DNA from: Isoetes taiwanensis
Lineage: Eukaryota > Streptophyta > Lycopodiopsida > Isoetales > Isoetaceae
Reading direction: 5' to 3'
Assembly (NCBI GenBank): GCA_021234155.1
Contig: JAJEKV010000002.1
Coordinates: 24,363,159 to 24,427,158, forward strand
DNA: 64,000 bases
Below are positions 24,425 to 35,527 of this stretch, in pieces. Positions within the stretch are counted from its first letter, which is position 1. The number at the start of each line of letters is the position of its first letter. The notes below the pieces were generated by a model that made no database searches, was not told the DNA's origin, and saw only the letters and a list, made by a program, of their open reading frames with translations. The translations under genes and the position numbers were made by a program.

Positions 24425-25889
24425 ACCATCCTTAGAGTGTATAATAATGTCCCTCGGCCATCTTCGGGCTTATCATCGGCGGGCATTAAGGCGGCCACCT
24501 CATTTCTGAGTTGGAGCATTATATTGCCTCCTCACGGGATTCACGCACATTGCAAGAAGGTATCATAAGCGGATATCCATGGTTGGATGGACACGCATAA
24601 TCATCTGCGGCTCAAGAATATGCTAACAAATGGATTGTACTTTTCATCATGAGGGCCTGCAATCCATTTTGCCACTATTTCTTGCCTCAATCCATCAAAA
24701 ATAGACATCCTGCGTTCAACTTGCATGTCCTCGCCATCCATGATGTATATCGTGCAAATTTTGCATGCTCTTGTTGCCCTTGCGGTGGCAATAATGTTCC
24801 CCATCTTATGGCACATCGCGACCATTGACCCTAAAAGTGTAAAGCTCCACCAATAGCATTTGCCAGCGCCTCATCAATATTCACACCCGAGGCAAAGCGA
24901 AAAAATATTATTGTACTTTCTAATGTTAGATGCGAAAGTGATCACCCAAACTATCTCTTCTCGTATATAGGTCAAACAATGCACGTGGTGGTTCACGGAA
25001 TCAATGGCGGTGCACATTTCCATTAGCACATGCCACTTCTTTTAAGCGTGAGTTACATTTGTCCCTTTGCATAGCCCCACAATACAAACATCTATAATCC
25101 ATGTTACCAAGGTCATGAGGAGGAGGTAAATTCCGTCCATGCTATCTTGTTGAAACTTCTTTTACCGGCCGGGGCGTTCTCTAGGACCAATAGAATTTGT
25201 CATAATCCAACCTCATGGTACGTATGTTTTGCTGTCTTCTTCGATCCATCGTCTCCTCCTTTGACTATTGCTCTCGGCTTCAGGTGTGTCATATAGGATG
25301 GGTCATCCCTTATTGTTATAGTTTTTCCGTATTAGCGGTTCCTTCCATAACCATCTCATTCAAATCTTTGGCGTCTTGTCGATAACATATCTACTTGACC
25401 GGACAATAAATGCATTGGCTCGGTGTGATTGTCTCTTCAATTCGCGAGTAGCATTAGATGATTGGCCAACATGAACCGTCTACGAAACATTCACATCATA
25501 TTCTAACCTCAAAGCCTTAGCCTTTGCAACACGCCCTCGTGTCAAGCGTCTCTTCTTAGCGGATCTATTTTCATTGGCCAAAGTCATATATGAGGGTTGT
25601 TGGCCACGATGGGTGGCGTCTTTTTGCAAGATCTTTCCATGCCCCACTTGACCGGACAAATAATGCATTGGCTCGGCGTGGCCTCTCCGATCTTTGGTGC
25701 ATTGGTTGATTGGCCAACATGAACCACCTCCATGATATTCACATCATATTCTAACCTCAAGGCTCTAGCCTTTGCAACGCGCTTACGTGCCAAACGTCTC
25801 TTTCTAGCAGACTTACTTTCATTGATGGGTGTCATATATGAGGGATTGTTGGCCACAGCAGGTGGCGTCTTTTTGTAAGACCTCCCCAT
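24425..25889 (-). pseudogene. Helitron RepHel N-terminal region with internal duplication
   Basis: The minus-strand frame 25889-25584 starts at an ATG (MGRSYKKTPPAVANNPSYMT). It reads KSARKRRLARKRVAKARALR then LEYDVNI. A second copy in frame 25668-25480 reads RSAKKRRLTRGRVAKAKALR then LEYDVNV. The repeat period is about 250 bp and includes the linking text CIICPVKWGM. The basic stretch could serve in nuclear import or DNA contact. Frame 24825-24601 (KICTIYIMDGEDMQVERRM) continues the broken protein towards Rep. Confidence 0.6.
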
Positions 25890-25899
25890 ATCGAGTATC

Positions 25900-26554
25900 T
25901 GATATGTGTAACCCTATAGTTGTTCAGGTTTTTTGCATGAAAAAAACCTCTTAATGCGGCTTGACTAAGAAATTACCCACCACATTCAATAGAATGCACA
26001 ATTAACCTAAAGGAGATATGACTCACCTTTGATGTAGTATGATATATTCTCCTTTGAAGTGCAAGTAGAAAAGTAAGCCCTGTAATTATGATGGCAGTTT
26101 ACACACAAATAATAGATTTATGCAAAATGTACTAATAGAGTCTTATGGCATAATAGAATTTCAAGCTGAAGCTTTAAACTTTAAAAGTATGATTAATATT
26201 CGCATTTTCAAGATTATGAAGAGCTACGGACATGCAATGTAAAGAAATCTACTTAAACAAAGAATATGGATCACCTTTGATGGTTGCCAAAGTTGTTGTC
26301 TCCTTGAAAGTGGAAGTAAATGGTTGACCTGTACAAAAAGTAGAAAGAGATGAGATGGCACCTTCATAAAAGTACAACCCCCAATAAAGTGTTGGCTAAA
26401 GAACGTGCAAGATAACCTTCCTCTCCCCCAAAACTACCATTTATAATTGGGACACATGGGTTCAAGCATATTGTTGTAGTTTATATACACGTGTTTATCG
26501 TATGCGAAGATATACACCTTGATTGTGAACACATCTTTATTAGCGATTATTGTA
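25900..26554. other. AT-rich flank between Helitron and LINE
   Basis: No gene is supported. Two similar phrases on the plus strand (gactcacctttgatg near 26030, ggatcacctttgatgg near 26268), each followed by ctccttgaaagtg-like text, could be exon borders of a minus-strand gene or another small duplication. Confidence 0.35.
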
Positions 26555-26570
26555 GAAAACAAAGAGTTCC
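26555..26570. repeat. LINE target-site duplication, left copy
   Basis: The 16-bp string gaaaacaaagagttcc occurs here and again at 32790-32805, directly after the poly-A tail of the LINE. No mismatch is present, which marks both insertion borders. Confidence 0.93.
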
Positions 26571-26589
26571 GGAAGTACGGATCGGAAAA

Positions 26590-28360
26590 ATGGACGGCTG
26601 GGCGCGAGGAACGGAGGGCGGTCGGAAGCCAGCACTGGTCCGACCAGTGGGAGAACAACGGGGCCCAGGGGCCCCCCTACCCGGCCAATGCCCGGCGGGT
26701 TAGGTCCAGTCCACAACCATCCGTGAACTCGAGGGCATATATATTCCCCCGATGGGGCCTCCAACAAATCGGCTTCAAAAATTGGGGCTTTTGCCCAGTA
26801 TGAGGTAAACCAGTTCATTAGTTTCTCAGATAAGAATCCAGGCCCATTTGCAGCCGCCCCTGCTTCGCATAGCATTAATCATTCCATAAAGAGCAATAGA
26901 GTAGATAAGGTATCAGCAGGGGAAGATCTGGCCTCTAAGGCAAGTGTGAGTGCCATCGGTGCTATCCGTAAACTGAAATTTGCAATGTTAGGGTCAGGGG
27001 TAAGAGATAGTGCAGGAGGGCAGGAAAAATTCACACAACCTGCCAGATCAGTTCCACCAATGGAAGCTTCACATATGGAAGAAGCATCCATGGAAGTGTC
27101 ACAGATGGAAGAAGTAGAAACAGAAGAAACAGAAGCAAACGAGAAAGAGCTGGAAGAAAATGAAAAACTAGCAAGAGCGAAGCACAAATCCGTAGGTTTG
27201 GGAGGCGCTATAAGGGAAGAGAAATGGAGTACAGTGAGCATCACAAAAGGGGGGATATCTCATGAAAGCATAGCGAAAAAACTGTCTCCACAAACTACCG
27301 ATACTACAAAAACTCCAACTCAAGAAGGGCATAACAATACCGCAAATATAGACTCAGCTAGTGGCGCTGCAAGGAGTAATGCAAGGCAGGCTTGGAAAAA
27401 CAACGACACTATAGCAAGGGTTAACAAGCCTAGATTTTTAGAGTGGATAAAGAATAATGTACCAACAGAGATAGCCAGGAGTTTGAGAGTAGATGCAGCA
27501 CTTAAAATAGTAGAAGCAGGTTTTGCCCAAGATCTGGGCAAACTAAATAAAACCATCCCGAAAAATTTGGAGCGGAAAGTCTTTGGGAACATGGAAGTAG
27601 ATGTGGAGGATAACTTCCCAATAGCGAGATAGATCATGATACGCATGTAAAAGTGGTGGAGAACTTGATATCACGAGCAGTTATTGGATTCTTTACAGGA
27701 GGATTCCTGGACTTCCGAAAACTAGAATTTTGGTTGTCAACTCACTTGAAAAGGTTAGGTTTGCCTCAGCATGAATCTTTAAAGGCACTAGGTGGCAACT
27801 TCTTCCTCATCCTATTCCAAAGTGAGGACGCAGTAGATAAAATGGTTGCTCGTGCAGCGGACACTTTTATGGGGAATACATCTTATATCAATACTATTCT
27901 CTGGATTCTCCCCATCAAATGTCGACAATCAAAATCCCATCTTTGTTGGAGATTGAACACCTACCTCGCACATCTTTGATACGAGTTTTAAAGGTCATTG
28001 CTAACACAATAGGTGCTTATATCTCACACTCCATAGCGAGAGGGCCAAGGATCTGTGTAGCCATTCCAGCAAAGGCGAGCATACCCAAAGGCGTGATAGT
28101 GAAGAGTGGCAACTGCTCTTTCAAATTTCCTTTGAAATTGACCAACAAGTGGGAAATATACAGAATGTTCCCGGATCTAAAATTGAAGGGCTGGAAGAGA
28201 ACCCTCGTGGCAAGTTCTAAGGAAGAGATAAGTCCTCAACATCGGCACAGAGCGATAATCCCAAACATCCCCCCTACAAGTCTTTGGGTCCCCAAAGAGC
28301 CACCCCATTACTCCCCGCAACAACCACTCCAAGTGCTCCAAGTGGTGTGTAGAAACACCT
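26590..28360 (+). pseudogene. LINE ORF1 protein (RNA-binding), frameshifted
   Basis: ORF1 proteins of plant LINEs coat the element RNA. Three frames join: 26519-26803 (ends GFKNWGFCPV), then the long frame from about 26800 to 27632, then 27653-27979 and 27919-28362. The middle frame has an acidic, Glu/Met-rich segment (MEEVETEETEANEKELEENE). The later frames hold a DUF4283-like RNA-binding fold (AVIGFFTGGFLDFRKLEFWL; IPSLLEIEHLPRTSLIRVLK; GPRICVAIPAKASIPKGVIV). A stop at 27630 and a shift near 27930 break the protein. The assignment of the fold comes from spacing and hydrophobic pattern, so it is less certain than that of ORF2. Confidence 0.7.
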
Positions 28361-28869
28361 AACACTAGCAACGCGGCATCTCCAACCATGAGACCTACTA
28401 TGGAGCCCACCATCTCTACAACCGTAGAGGGCTCGTCAAAAACAGAAGGCCAAACTTGGGAAGTGGGAGGCGCCAGGCAAAAAGGGAGAACCAGAAATAT
28501 CGCTCGAAGAGAGTGGAGGACCTCAAAGTCCCCTCCTCAAATGTCTCTCGGCCACTCATTTTAGTCTCACGAGGTAAACAATCCTTTCTCTCAATACATA
28601 AAAAGAAGTAATGATTTCCAGGAGGCATTGCCGATAAGGTGAAAGGAAGTCGAGAGAAAATGGTAGTATGTGGTGAGCTGGCTGCTATAGAGAGTGCCCT
28701 CCCATCACACAAAAATATGTGGGCAAACCTTCCAATGGAAGAGGAGAATGGGGTGGATGAGGACCCGCCTAGTGTAAATGTGCAAAAAAAATAAAAAAGG
28801 CGTAAATAATCGATACGGATGGGACGGGCAACATGAAAAGGAAGAAAGGGTCTCCAAACATTGCCCCAT

Positions 28870-31800
28870 GAATTATAAGATCCTTAGCTGGAATATCGGG
28901 GAGTAAAATCCTCGAATACAAGAAAAGCGCGATTATCAAATGCAATCAAGGAGATAAATCCAGACATAATATGCACTGCGTAGGAGCATAAGTGTAAACA
29001 GGGGGAGATACCGCGCATTGTTCAACACAATAGGTAAAGAATACGTGGGTATTCTTTAAGTAAAAGATACCTCTAGTCACGGGCACTCGATCGCTGGAAG
29101 AAGGGCGAAAAGTATGTGATTCACGGTGTGAGCGGGTTTGGTAGATGGGCTATAATTATATGGCAACGACCAAGGTAGAATATGGGGATTGGTAAATATC
29201 TATGCCCATAACAACCCTGTGGGTAGAGGTGCTTTATGGGCCACTCGGACCCGCATTGAAAAGCTTTGGAAGTCGGGTAGCATGGCTTATGGCGGGGGAT
29301 TTCAATATGGTGGAGGCGGTGAGGATAGACAAGGGGTGTCCTCGAAATTGTACACGGTTTGAGAAACTTGATTGGTGTAAATTGGTGGAGGATATGGGCT
29401 TTATGGAGCTGGGGCCGGAGATAAAGGGATTTACATGGTGTAATGGATGGTTTGGGAACAGGGGAGGGCGTATGCAAGACCACGATAGATGCTATATGAA
29501 TGGCGTGGCTTTCTCCATCCTCCCTTACCTCAAAGGTCCAATCAATTAAAGAATGCTATATCCGATCATAATCCACAAGTGATATCTACTAAGAAGTATC
29601 AGTTCGAACTTCTAAAACAAAAGATTCAAATTAAATACCGATACTTGAAAGACCCGAGTTTGTGGAGACACACAAAAGTATATGGCAATCGACTTTTTTA
29701 GAACGGGATCCGGTATGGAAACTATGATAACAAAATCTTTCAAATATCAAAAATTACATGCCAAAAGTTGGGGTAGAGCTAAAGTGCAAAAAGAAAGGGA
29801 AGAACTGGATTCTCTTTATGGCCAACTCCTCTCACTTAGAGCTTTGGGCCCCAATGATGGGATGGAGGAGAATAGGATAATAGAAATGATAAAGACACTA
29901 GAAGAGGTCAAGATAGCTGAAAACAGGATGTAAAGCGAGGATTGGCGGGCTAAAAGAAGGCGATAAATGCACAAAGTTCTTCTTCAAGACAGACCAAAGA
30001 GAAGAAGAGATCTTCCACACTATCATCCATCACTCAAAATGACGGCTCGATTCTCAAATCCCCGGGAGATCTCAAAAGGTATCTATTTAACCATTTCAAT
30101 GCTTTCTTTGGAGAACACAACTTACCATTTCAAGAGACCTTCGAAGAGCTGGGTGGTTTCAAAAGTCTCACCTATAATGAACTCTAGCCCGACAAGACAT
30201 ATTAAATCTTCCCTCTCTTTGAGGACCTTCAAAAGGCCACCTTTTCTTGGCTAAAAATAAATGTCCGGTATGGATGGAATTCCCATAGAATTCTATCAAT
30301 GCAATTGGGAATGGGTCAAGGATGATATCTTCTCTACATACACAGACTTTTATGCAAGTTTGAAAATCTAAATCCAAGATCAACACGGGATGTATTGCCC
30401 CAGTTCCCAAGAGTAAGGAGCCAAGCACAATCAATGATTGGAGGCCCATCACACTTTTATCCGCTTTCTATAAAATCATAGCTAAGGCTATGGCGGAGAA
30501 GATTAAGCCAATTCTAGCCGAAGGCATCTCATTGAGCCCAATCCGGAAACTGCACGCGGGGAGTATCTTGAGCAATGTCGCAGCAGCATTCGAAGGTTTA
30601 CACTGGGCTAGAAAAACAAGACAAAAGGTGGCCTATCTAAAGCTAGATTTTACCAAAGCTTACGACAGTATCAGATGGAGTTTTCTGCATAAAATGATGC
30701 TCAAGCCGGGTTGTGGAAATATTTTTACTGGAAGGGGTCATGAAACTTCACGCGATCAGCTCGAGCCTCAAATCCCTATTCCAAGGTGAACCCTCTCAAT
30801 ATTTGACATAAAGAGGGGCATCAGGCAAGGGTGCCCCTTAGCCCCATTCCTCTTCAATATCGCAGCAGAAGCACTTTCACAAATATTCGTGCAAGCCTCT
30901 GCAGATGGTATGATTCAGGGACTAGAAATGCTAGATGGCTCTCAACAAATATGTAACCAATACGCAGACGACACATTTCTATTCATAGAGGCAGAGGAAG
31001 ATAACCTGTCAAGTGCAGGCAAATTACTAGCCTCCTTCTCAATAGCCTCAGGATGTCTCATAAACTGGAAAAAATGCGCAGTACAATGGCCGTTGGAAGA
31101 ACCGCATCCCACATGCTTGACAATCCTACCATGGAAAATAATCCCAGAGGGTGAGCATTCCAACCTATTAGGAGTTCTAGTGGGCATCAATATCGCTAAT
31201 GCACAAATATGGGATGAAATACTACTAGGCCTGCAGAAACACTTAAACTGGTGGAAGGTGGCAAAGCTATCACTTGCAGGTCGAATTACTGTGGCAAAAC
31301 ATGTGTTAAGCAATACTCATGTCTACACGTCATCAATCTTACTAGCCCCAAAGGAGAAGGCACAGGAACTAGAAGGGCTAATCCGCAACTTTATGCAGGG
31401 AGGGAATGAAGAAGGGCAAGGTCAAAATCGCTTGGTGGAAGTGCAAGAGAGATAAGGCAGAAGGAGGTATTGGAATGGTCGACATATCATTACAGAGCAA
31501 AGTATTAATAGCGAAATTCATATGGATGATCATACAGAATGAGGTGAAGTCTCCAGGTATGCATCTCATCAACCAGGCTCTATTAGCGTCATGTAAGCAT
31601 AGTAAGGCCTCCGTCAAAGTCTCACTCCCATGGTCACTCTTTTTTGATCTTAAGCCATGTAGAGAAGCTTCTCCATTCCTGAAGGGATTAATTTCGGCGT
31701 GGCAAATCATAAAAAAGCTATTTACGCTTGACGTCAAAAAATTCGAAGCAGAGACTTCCCCTCCATGGTGGGTACCAGTGGTACTGCACAATAAACAAGG

Positions 31801-32600
31801 CCCCTTAGGTATGGTGGCTGATGCAAGGATCGTAAAGAGGTGGAAAAATTGTGGAATAGATTCTTGTGCTCAATGGTACAAGGGAGTACAGTTAGCGGGG
31901 CCAAGGTAAGAATTTCAGTGCACGCTTTGCCTTAAAGGACCTTGACGAGAATAATTTGGGAATGTGTGGCCCACAAGATACTCCCAAACACTATAACTTC
32001 TGAGGAGATCAAAATCCATGGGTTTTGCACCAAGCGATTTTGCCAAATAAGTTTGTGAAATCAAGTTCTGAAGCTTTGAGGACTCAGGGTTTACTTCCAA
32101 TACCTACCAAATGGGATATAGTAGTCACGGAGGAAAACCTTATAAACATATGGAGAGATGCGTGGCAGAAATATCTTCCCCACGGATAAATGTTTTCCCT
32201 CGGCAAGTGATACCACGGGGGTCCCAAGGGTCAATCAACTAGTCGCAAAATGGGACAACAACGTCGAGCCCAATATGTCCCTTGTCGCGAGGCGAACAGA
32301 AATCCATAGAACATTGTCCGGGTGGAGTGTGAGAAGCCCAAGTAGTATGGGCATGGAGTCCGGATAGCTTTGAATACCCGCTAGGTACCAAGGAACTGTT
32401 GTTGGGTATCCTCCCCTAGAATGGTGCACCACGAAGAAGGTGGCCTTTCATATAGCTAGGGCCTGGACAATCTGGTCAATATGGAAAAGGAGAAATGCCG
32501 TGGTCTTTGATGAGAATCAAGCGGACATATCACCATATCGGCTTCTACATATAGTACATGAAAGGTGAAAAAAATTCAGGCTAGTCTTCGAGTGAAAAGA
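28870..32600 (+). pseudogene. LINE ORF2: endonuclease plus reverse transcriptase, decayed
   Basis: The order is endonuclease then reverse transcriptase. The endonuclease is seen as YKILSWNIGE (28870), MAGDFNMVEA (29289) and SDHNP (29561-29575, the usual catalytic His motif). The RT shows VAYLKLDFTKAYDSIRWSFL (30632), IRQGCPLAPFLFNIAAEALS near 30815-30880, and YADD at 30961-30972, so the catalytic Asp pair is still there. The thumb and connection region is GCLINWKKCAVQWPLEEP onwards (31050-31455). A further frame (31406-31909) carries KIAWWKCKRDKAEGGIGMVD. Traces of the C-terminal region extend to 32580. Many stops and shifts separate these blocks (for example near 28905, 29150, 30790 and 31430), so the copy is non-autonomous. 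Confidence 0.88.
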
Positions 32601-32789
32601 AGAAGTAAAGGTTGAAATTTGGGGCACCTACCTAAGATTACACTAGGGCGAACAAGGGAATAGTGCAAGAAGGAGCCATGTAGCTATCTCCATCTCAGAT
32701 TTGCAGTTGGATACACCCCTGCCATGTGGCTTTGTACCATTCCTTTAAAGTAAATAAAGTCAATTCTTTATCCCTCAAAAAAAAAAAAA

Positions 32790-32805
32790 GAAAACAAAGA
32801 GTTCC
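32790..32805. repeat. LINE target-site duplication, right copy
   Basis: This is the second perfect copy of gaaaacaaagagttcc. The host sequence continues with ataaatagggagca. Joining 26570 to 32806 gives the empty site. Confidence 0.93.
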
Positions 32806-32863
32806 ATAAATAGGGAGCATATTTATTATTAATAATGCCCAAAAGCTCAAGGGTTTCAATAGT

Positions 32864-33315
32864 CTACACATCTAAACCATTTTGTACCATGTACTCAGTG
32901 TATAAAATAGCATCCATGGCATTTGCGAACTTTTGAATACGGATATATATGTGTTTATGAAACACACGTTCAAGAGGGCCGATGAACTTGTCAACATCTA
33001 ATTGAATTTTAGAGGTTTGAGATAGTGCAAGCCCAAAAGCGACTCTGGAACATACCACTCCATAAAAAACTCTAGCGGCCCATAGCAAACTTTCAACTTT
33101 GGCAAGCTTTGGAACTCTCTCTTGGTTTGGTGATGTCGAGGATTTAGCATCAATGTCTAACATAATTTCCTTAAGGTCTTCATAGTTATTCAAGTATTGA
33201 ACATATTTATCAAGGTCATCTTTAAATGGTGGCACATCATGCCCATCTTCAAAATGTTTGGCAAGCAATTTTGGGTACAAATCCCACTCAACACTGATGA
33301 CTACCATCTGCATTG
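32864..33315 (-). CDS. uncharacterised terminal exon, minus strand
   Basis: A clean open stretch of about 150 codons, beginning with MVVISVEWDLYPKLLAKHFE, directly follows a good acceptor on the minus strand (ttgattcctacaccaatgcag, ending near 33309). It ends in a stop at 32864. It is Lys/Glu/Asp-balanced, lacks stops and has host-like codon use, unlike the decayed transposons nearby. Later text includes DKYVQYLNNYEDLKEIMLDI and FANAMDAILYTEYMVQNGLD. I do not recognise a domain. It could be the last exon of a minus-strand gene whose earlier exons lie at 34.0-35.5 kb, where minus-strand acceptors and donors occur. The LINE inserted about 60 bp downstream of its stop. Confidence 0.5.
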
Positions 33316-33329
33316 GTGTAGGAATCAAA

Positions 33330-34640
33330 AAATTAGTTTATGTTACTTATGTTCTTCTATGTAAATCTAAATCCCCCCCTCCAAAAAAAATATAATGTTA
33401 AGGTAATGTTAAAAGATAACCTTATAGTTTATGTTATCCTATTGTCTTAAATATCTTTAAATTGGACATATTTTAAGATTGAGTATAAAACATGTTGGAG
33501 AACAAAATATTAGCTTTGAGTTATATTTGTATACATGGTTGGGGTATAGTATCTTTATTTCGAGTTCAATGAAAATTATATGTTGTAGTGTACCAAAATA
33601 TGACCCTACAAAACGTAAACGTGTCATGCCGTTTAAAATTGAAAGATTGTAATTTCCATGTTTATGCAAAGAATGTAGTAAAGAATAAAAAAGATGCAAA
33701 GAATGTAGTAAAGAATAAAAAAGATGCAAAGAATGTCGTAAAGAATAAAAACTAAGAATGCAAATCTACTTATAAAGACGTCCTTAAAAATGCAAGATAA
33801 ATCAACGCGTTAATGTTAGATTCCTCCTTACTCTACATTACCACATTGTTTTTTGCTTTGTTTCTTTGTTGCCTTTTGAAAAAGATTGTTATCCCCTGTT
33901 GAATGTGAAGAGTCCGTTATTAATATTATCACAAATATTGTCTAAATACTCTAAATAGTGGAAAAGGAAGGACAAATGGAGTTTAAAGTTACGGATCAGA
34001 ACCATGGGATGACAGAAAAATTGTTGCAGAGAAAGCTCCAACTCCACGGCTTATCTGCAAACAAAGAAAAAAATAAAGTAGATTTAGCTGATCTTTTTTC
34101 AAACGTCTCTTAGCAAAACTAATGATCTTAGCTATATCTACTTACTTTTCAAATGTATTTTCTTAATACAAAAGCAATGTACTAATCTTAGCTGTATCTA
34201 CCTTAATCTGCAATAATGAAGAGCTGAACAAATTATGTCCTTGCGAAAAATCTAGATGTCTGGAAGGTGTTAATAACCTAAGAATTAATGGAGTCACTGA
34301 GACAAACAGAGGGACCACTTCCAACGGCTAAGGTTTTCTAAAAAATGCTGCAGAATATGAAGGCTGAAAGGTGTGATTACGCATTGCTTTTTCTTTAAGT
34401 GGGTTGGATCAAAAACACGGGTTCACGCAACACTTCTTCATACAATTGTCTCATTCGGTTATTTGTCAAGGCGGAGAAGCCGCTTTGAATGTTTTGATGA
34501 AAAAAAAGCGTCTGCAATGCGGACTGCTTCTGAGACCTTTTCAACTCGCAAGTTGGGGCTCGTGGATCGGGCCAATACAATTATTGGGTGAAATGGAAAA
34601 GATAGGATGTCTTGATGTGATATCATACACGGTAAGCAAA
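33330..34640. other. AT-rich spacer with a possible minus-strand exon
   Basis: Mostly intron-like A/T-rich sequence. A three-copy tandem phrase (aagaatgtagtaaagaataaaaaagatgc, about 29-bp period) lies at 33666-33752. A minus-strand acceptor (ctttgtttgcag|ataagccg) near 34056 could open a short exon. Nothing else is supported. Confidence 0.35.
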
Positions 34641-34649
34641 GCCAAAGCG

Positions 34650-35527
34650 CCGAGAAGCCCCTTTTTTGACGAGAATCGTTCCTTTTGACGGAGAATCTGC
34701 GGACAAAGAGAAAAATATATTAGATATAATCTTTGCGGTTTGTCCGAACAAAACCCCAATGAAGAAATATGCATTTGTATCTTTTGTTAGGGCAATAGCA
34801 TCGTCAATGGCTACGTTTGAGGATGTCTCATAGCGGCTTCTGGCGCAATTCATGGTGAATCTAAATCTACCCTTTGCAGTTCTTTGTGAACTGAACTCGG
34901 AACTCTGGCTTTGCTCTCAACACCAATAACAGAGTCCGAAGAAAACGGCCCGGTAAGAAGATATCTACTCTTTGCAGCGGTGTGAATCTGGAACTCTGGC
35001 TTTGCTCAACACCAATAAGAGAGTCCAAGAAAACGATTCTAACAAACCTTGTTACTTCCAAAAGAGAGATGCTCAAAGCTCCAGAAGCCCCCTTTGACAA
35101 AATCGTGGCTTTGACAGAATCTGCAGACAAAGATACAAACACATTAGCCTGATGAGCATGCATTGTAAACGGCATTCAATCTTTATAAGAGCAAACCTTG
35201 TTACTTCAAGAGCTCAGGGAACGGCCTTGGTAAGAAGAGATCGGGGATGGGGCTTTGTTTGAATAATCTTGATGAGAGCCGAATACACCACCGAGAATCT
35301 GCAGACAAAGAGAAAAATATATTAGCCCGATGAGCATGCATTGTAAATGGTATTCAATCTTTTATAAGAGCAAACCTTGTTACTTCCACTTCCAAGAGCT
35401 CTGGAACGGCCTGGTAAGAAGAAATCGGAGATGGGGCTTTGCTGAATAATCTTGCTGAAATCGGAGATGCTTGTGGAGGAAAGGAAGCGTGATTTGTTGG
35501 GGATTTAAACCCCATTTCCTTAATCAT
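34650..35527 (-). repeat. tandem array of exon-like modules, minus strand
   Basis: On the minus strand an ATG at 35527 opens 50 codons (MIKEMGFKSPTNHASFPPQA...) ending at a donor AACAAG|GTTTGC (35376). After about 75 bp an acceptor TTTGTCTGCAG|ATTC opens the next module. Similar modules begin at 35298, 35120 and about 34697, and similar donors lie at 35197 and 35048. The intervening text (cattgtaaa, attcaatctttataagag, gcatgctcatcgggctaat) repeats too. The first join stays open for about 28 codons and then meets a stop; the 35120-35048 module is open in the same phase. It could be a cassette of duplicated, mutually exclusive exons or a decayed gene duplication. I recognise no family. Confidence 0.5.

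Larger units (their letters stand above)
26571..32789 (+). mobile_element. full-length L1-like plant LINE retrotransposon (6.2 kb)
   Basis: This non-LTR retrotransposon moves by copying its RNA into a nicked target. It is bounded by a perfect 16-bp target-site duplication, begins with a GC-rich 5' leader (26571-26720) and ends in an A tail (32777-32789) after aaataaagtcaattcttt. ORF1 (about 26590-28360) and ORF2 (about 28870-32600) follow the usual order. It lies in the opposite direction to the flanking Helitron and exon-like sequence. Both ORFs are interrupted, yet the duplication is unmutated, so the insertion may be young but copied from, or quickly turned into, a defective element. Confidence 0.93.

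Noticed and set aside
26540-27244. Minus-strand frames of 111 and 121 codons opposite LINE ORF1
   Set aside because: They mirror the codon pattern of ORF1; the Ser-rich text is the complement of Glu/Lys-rich plus-strand codons.
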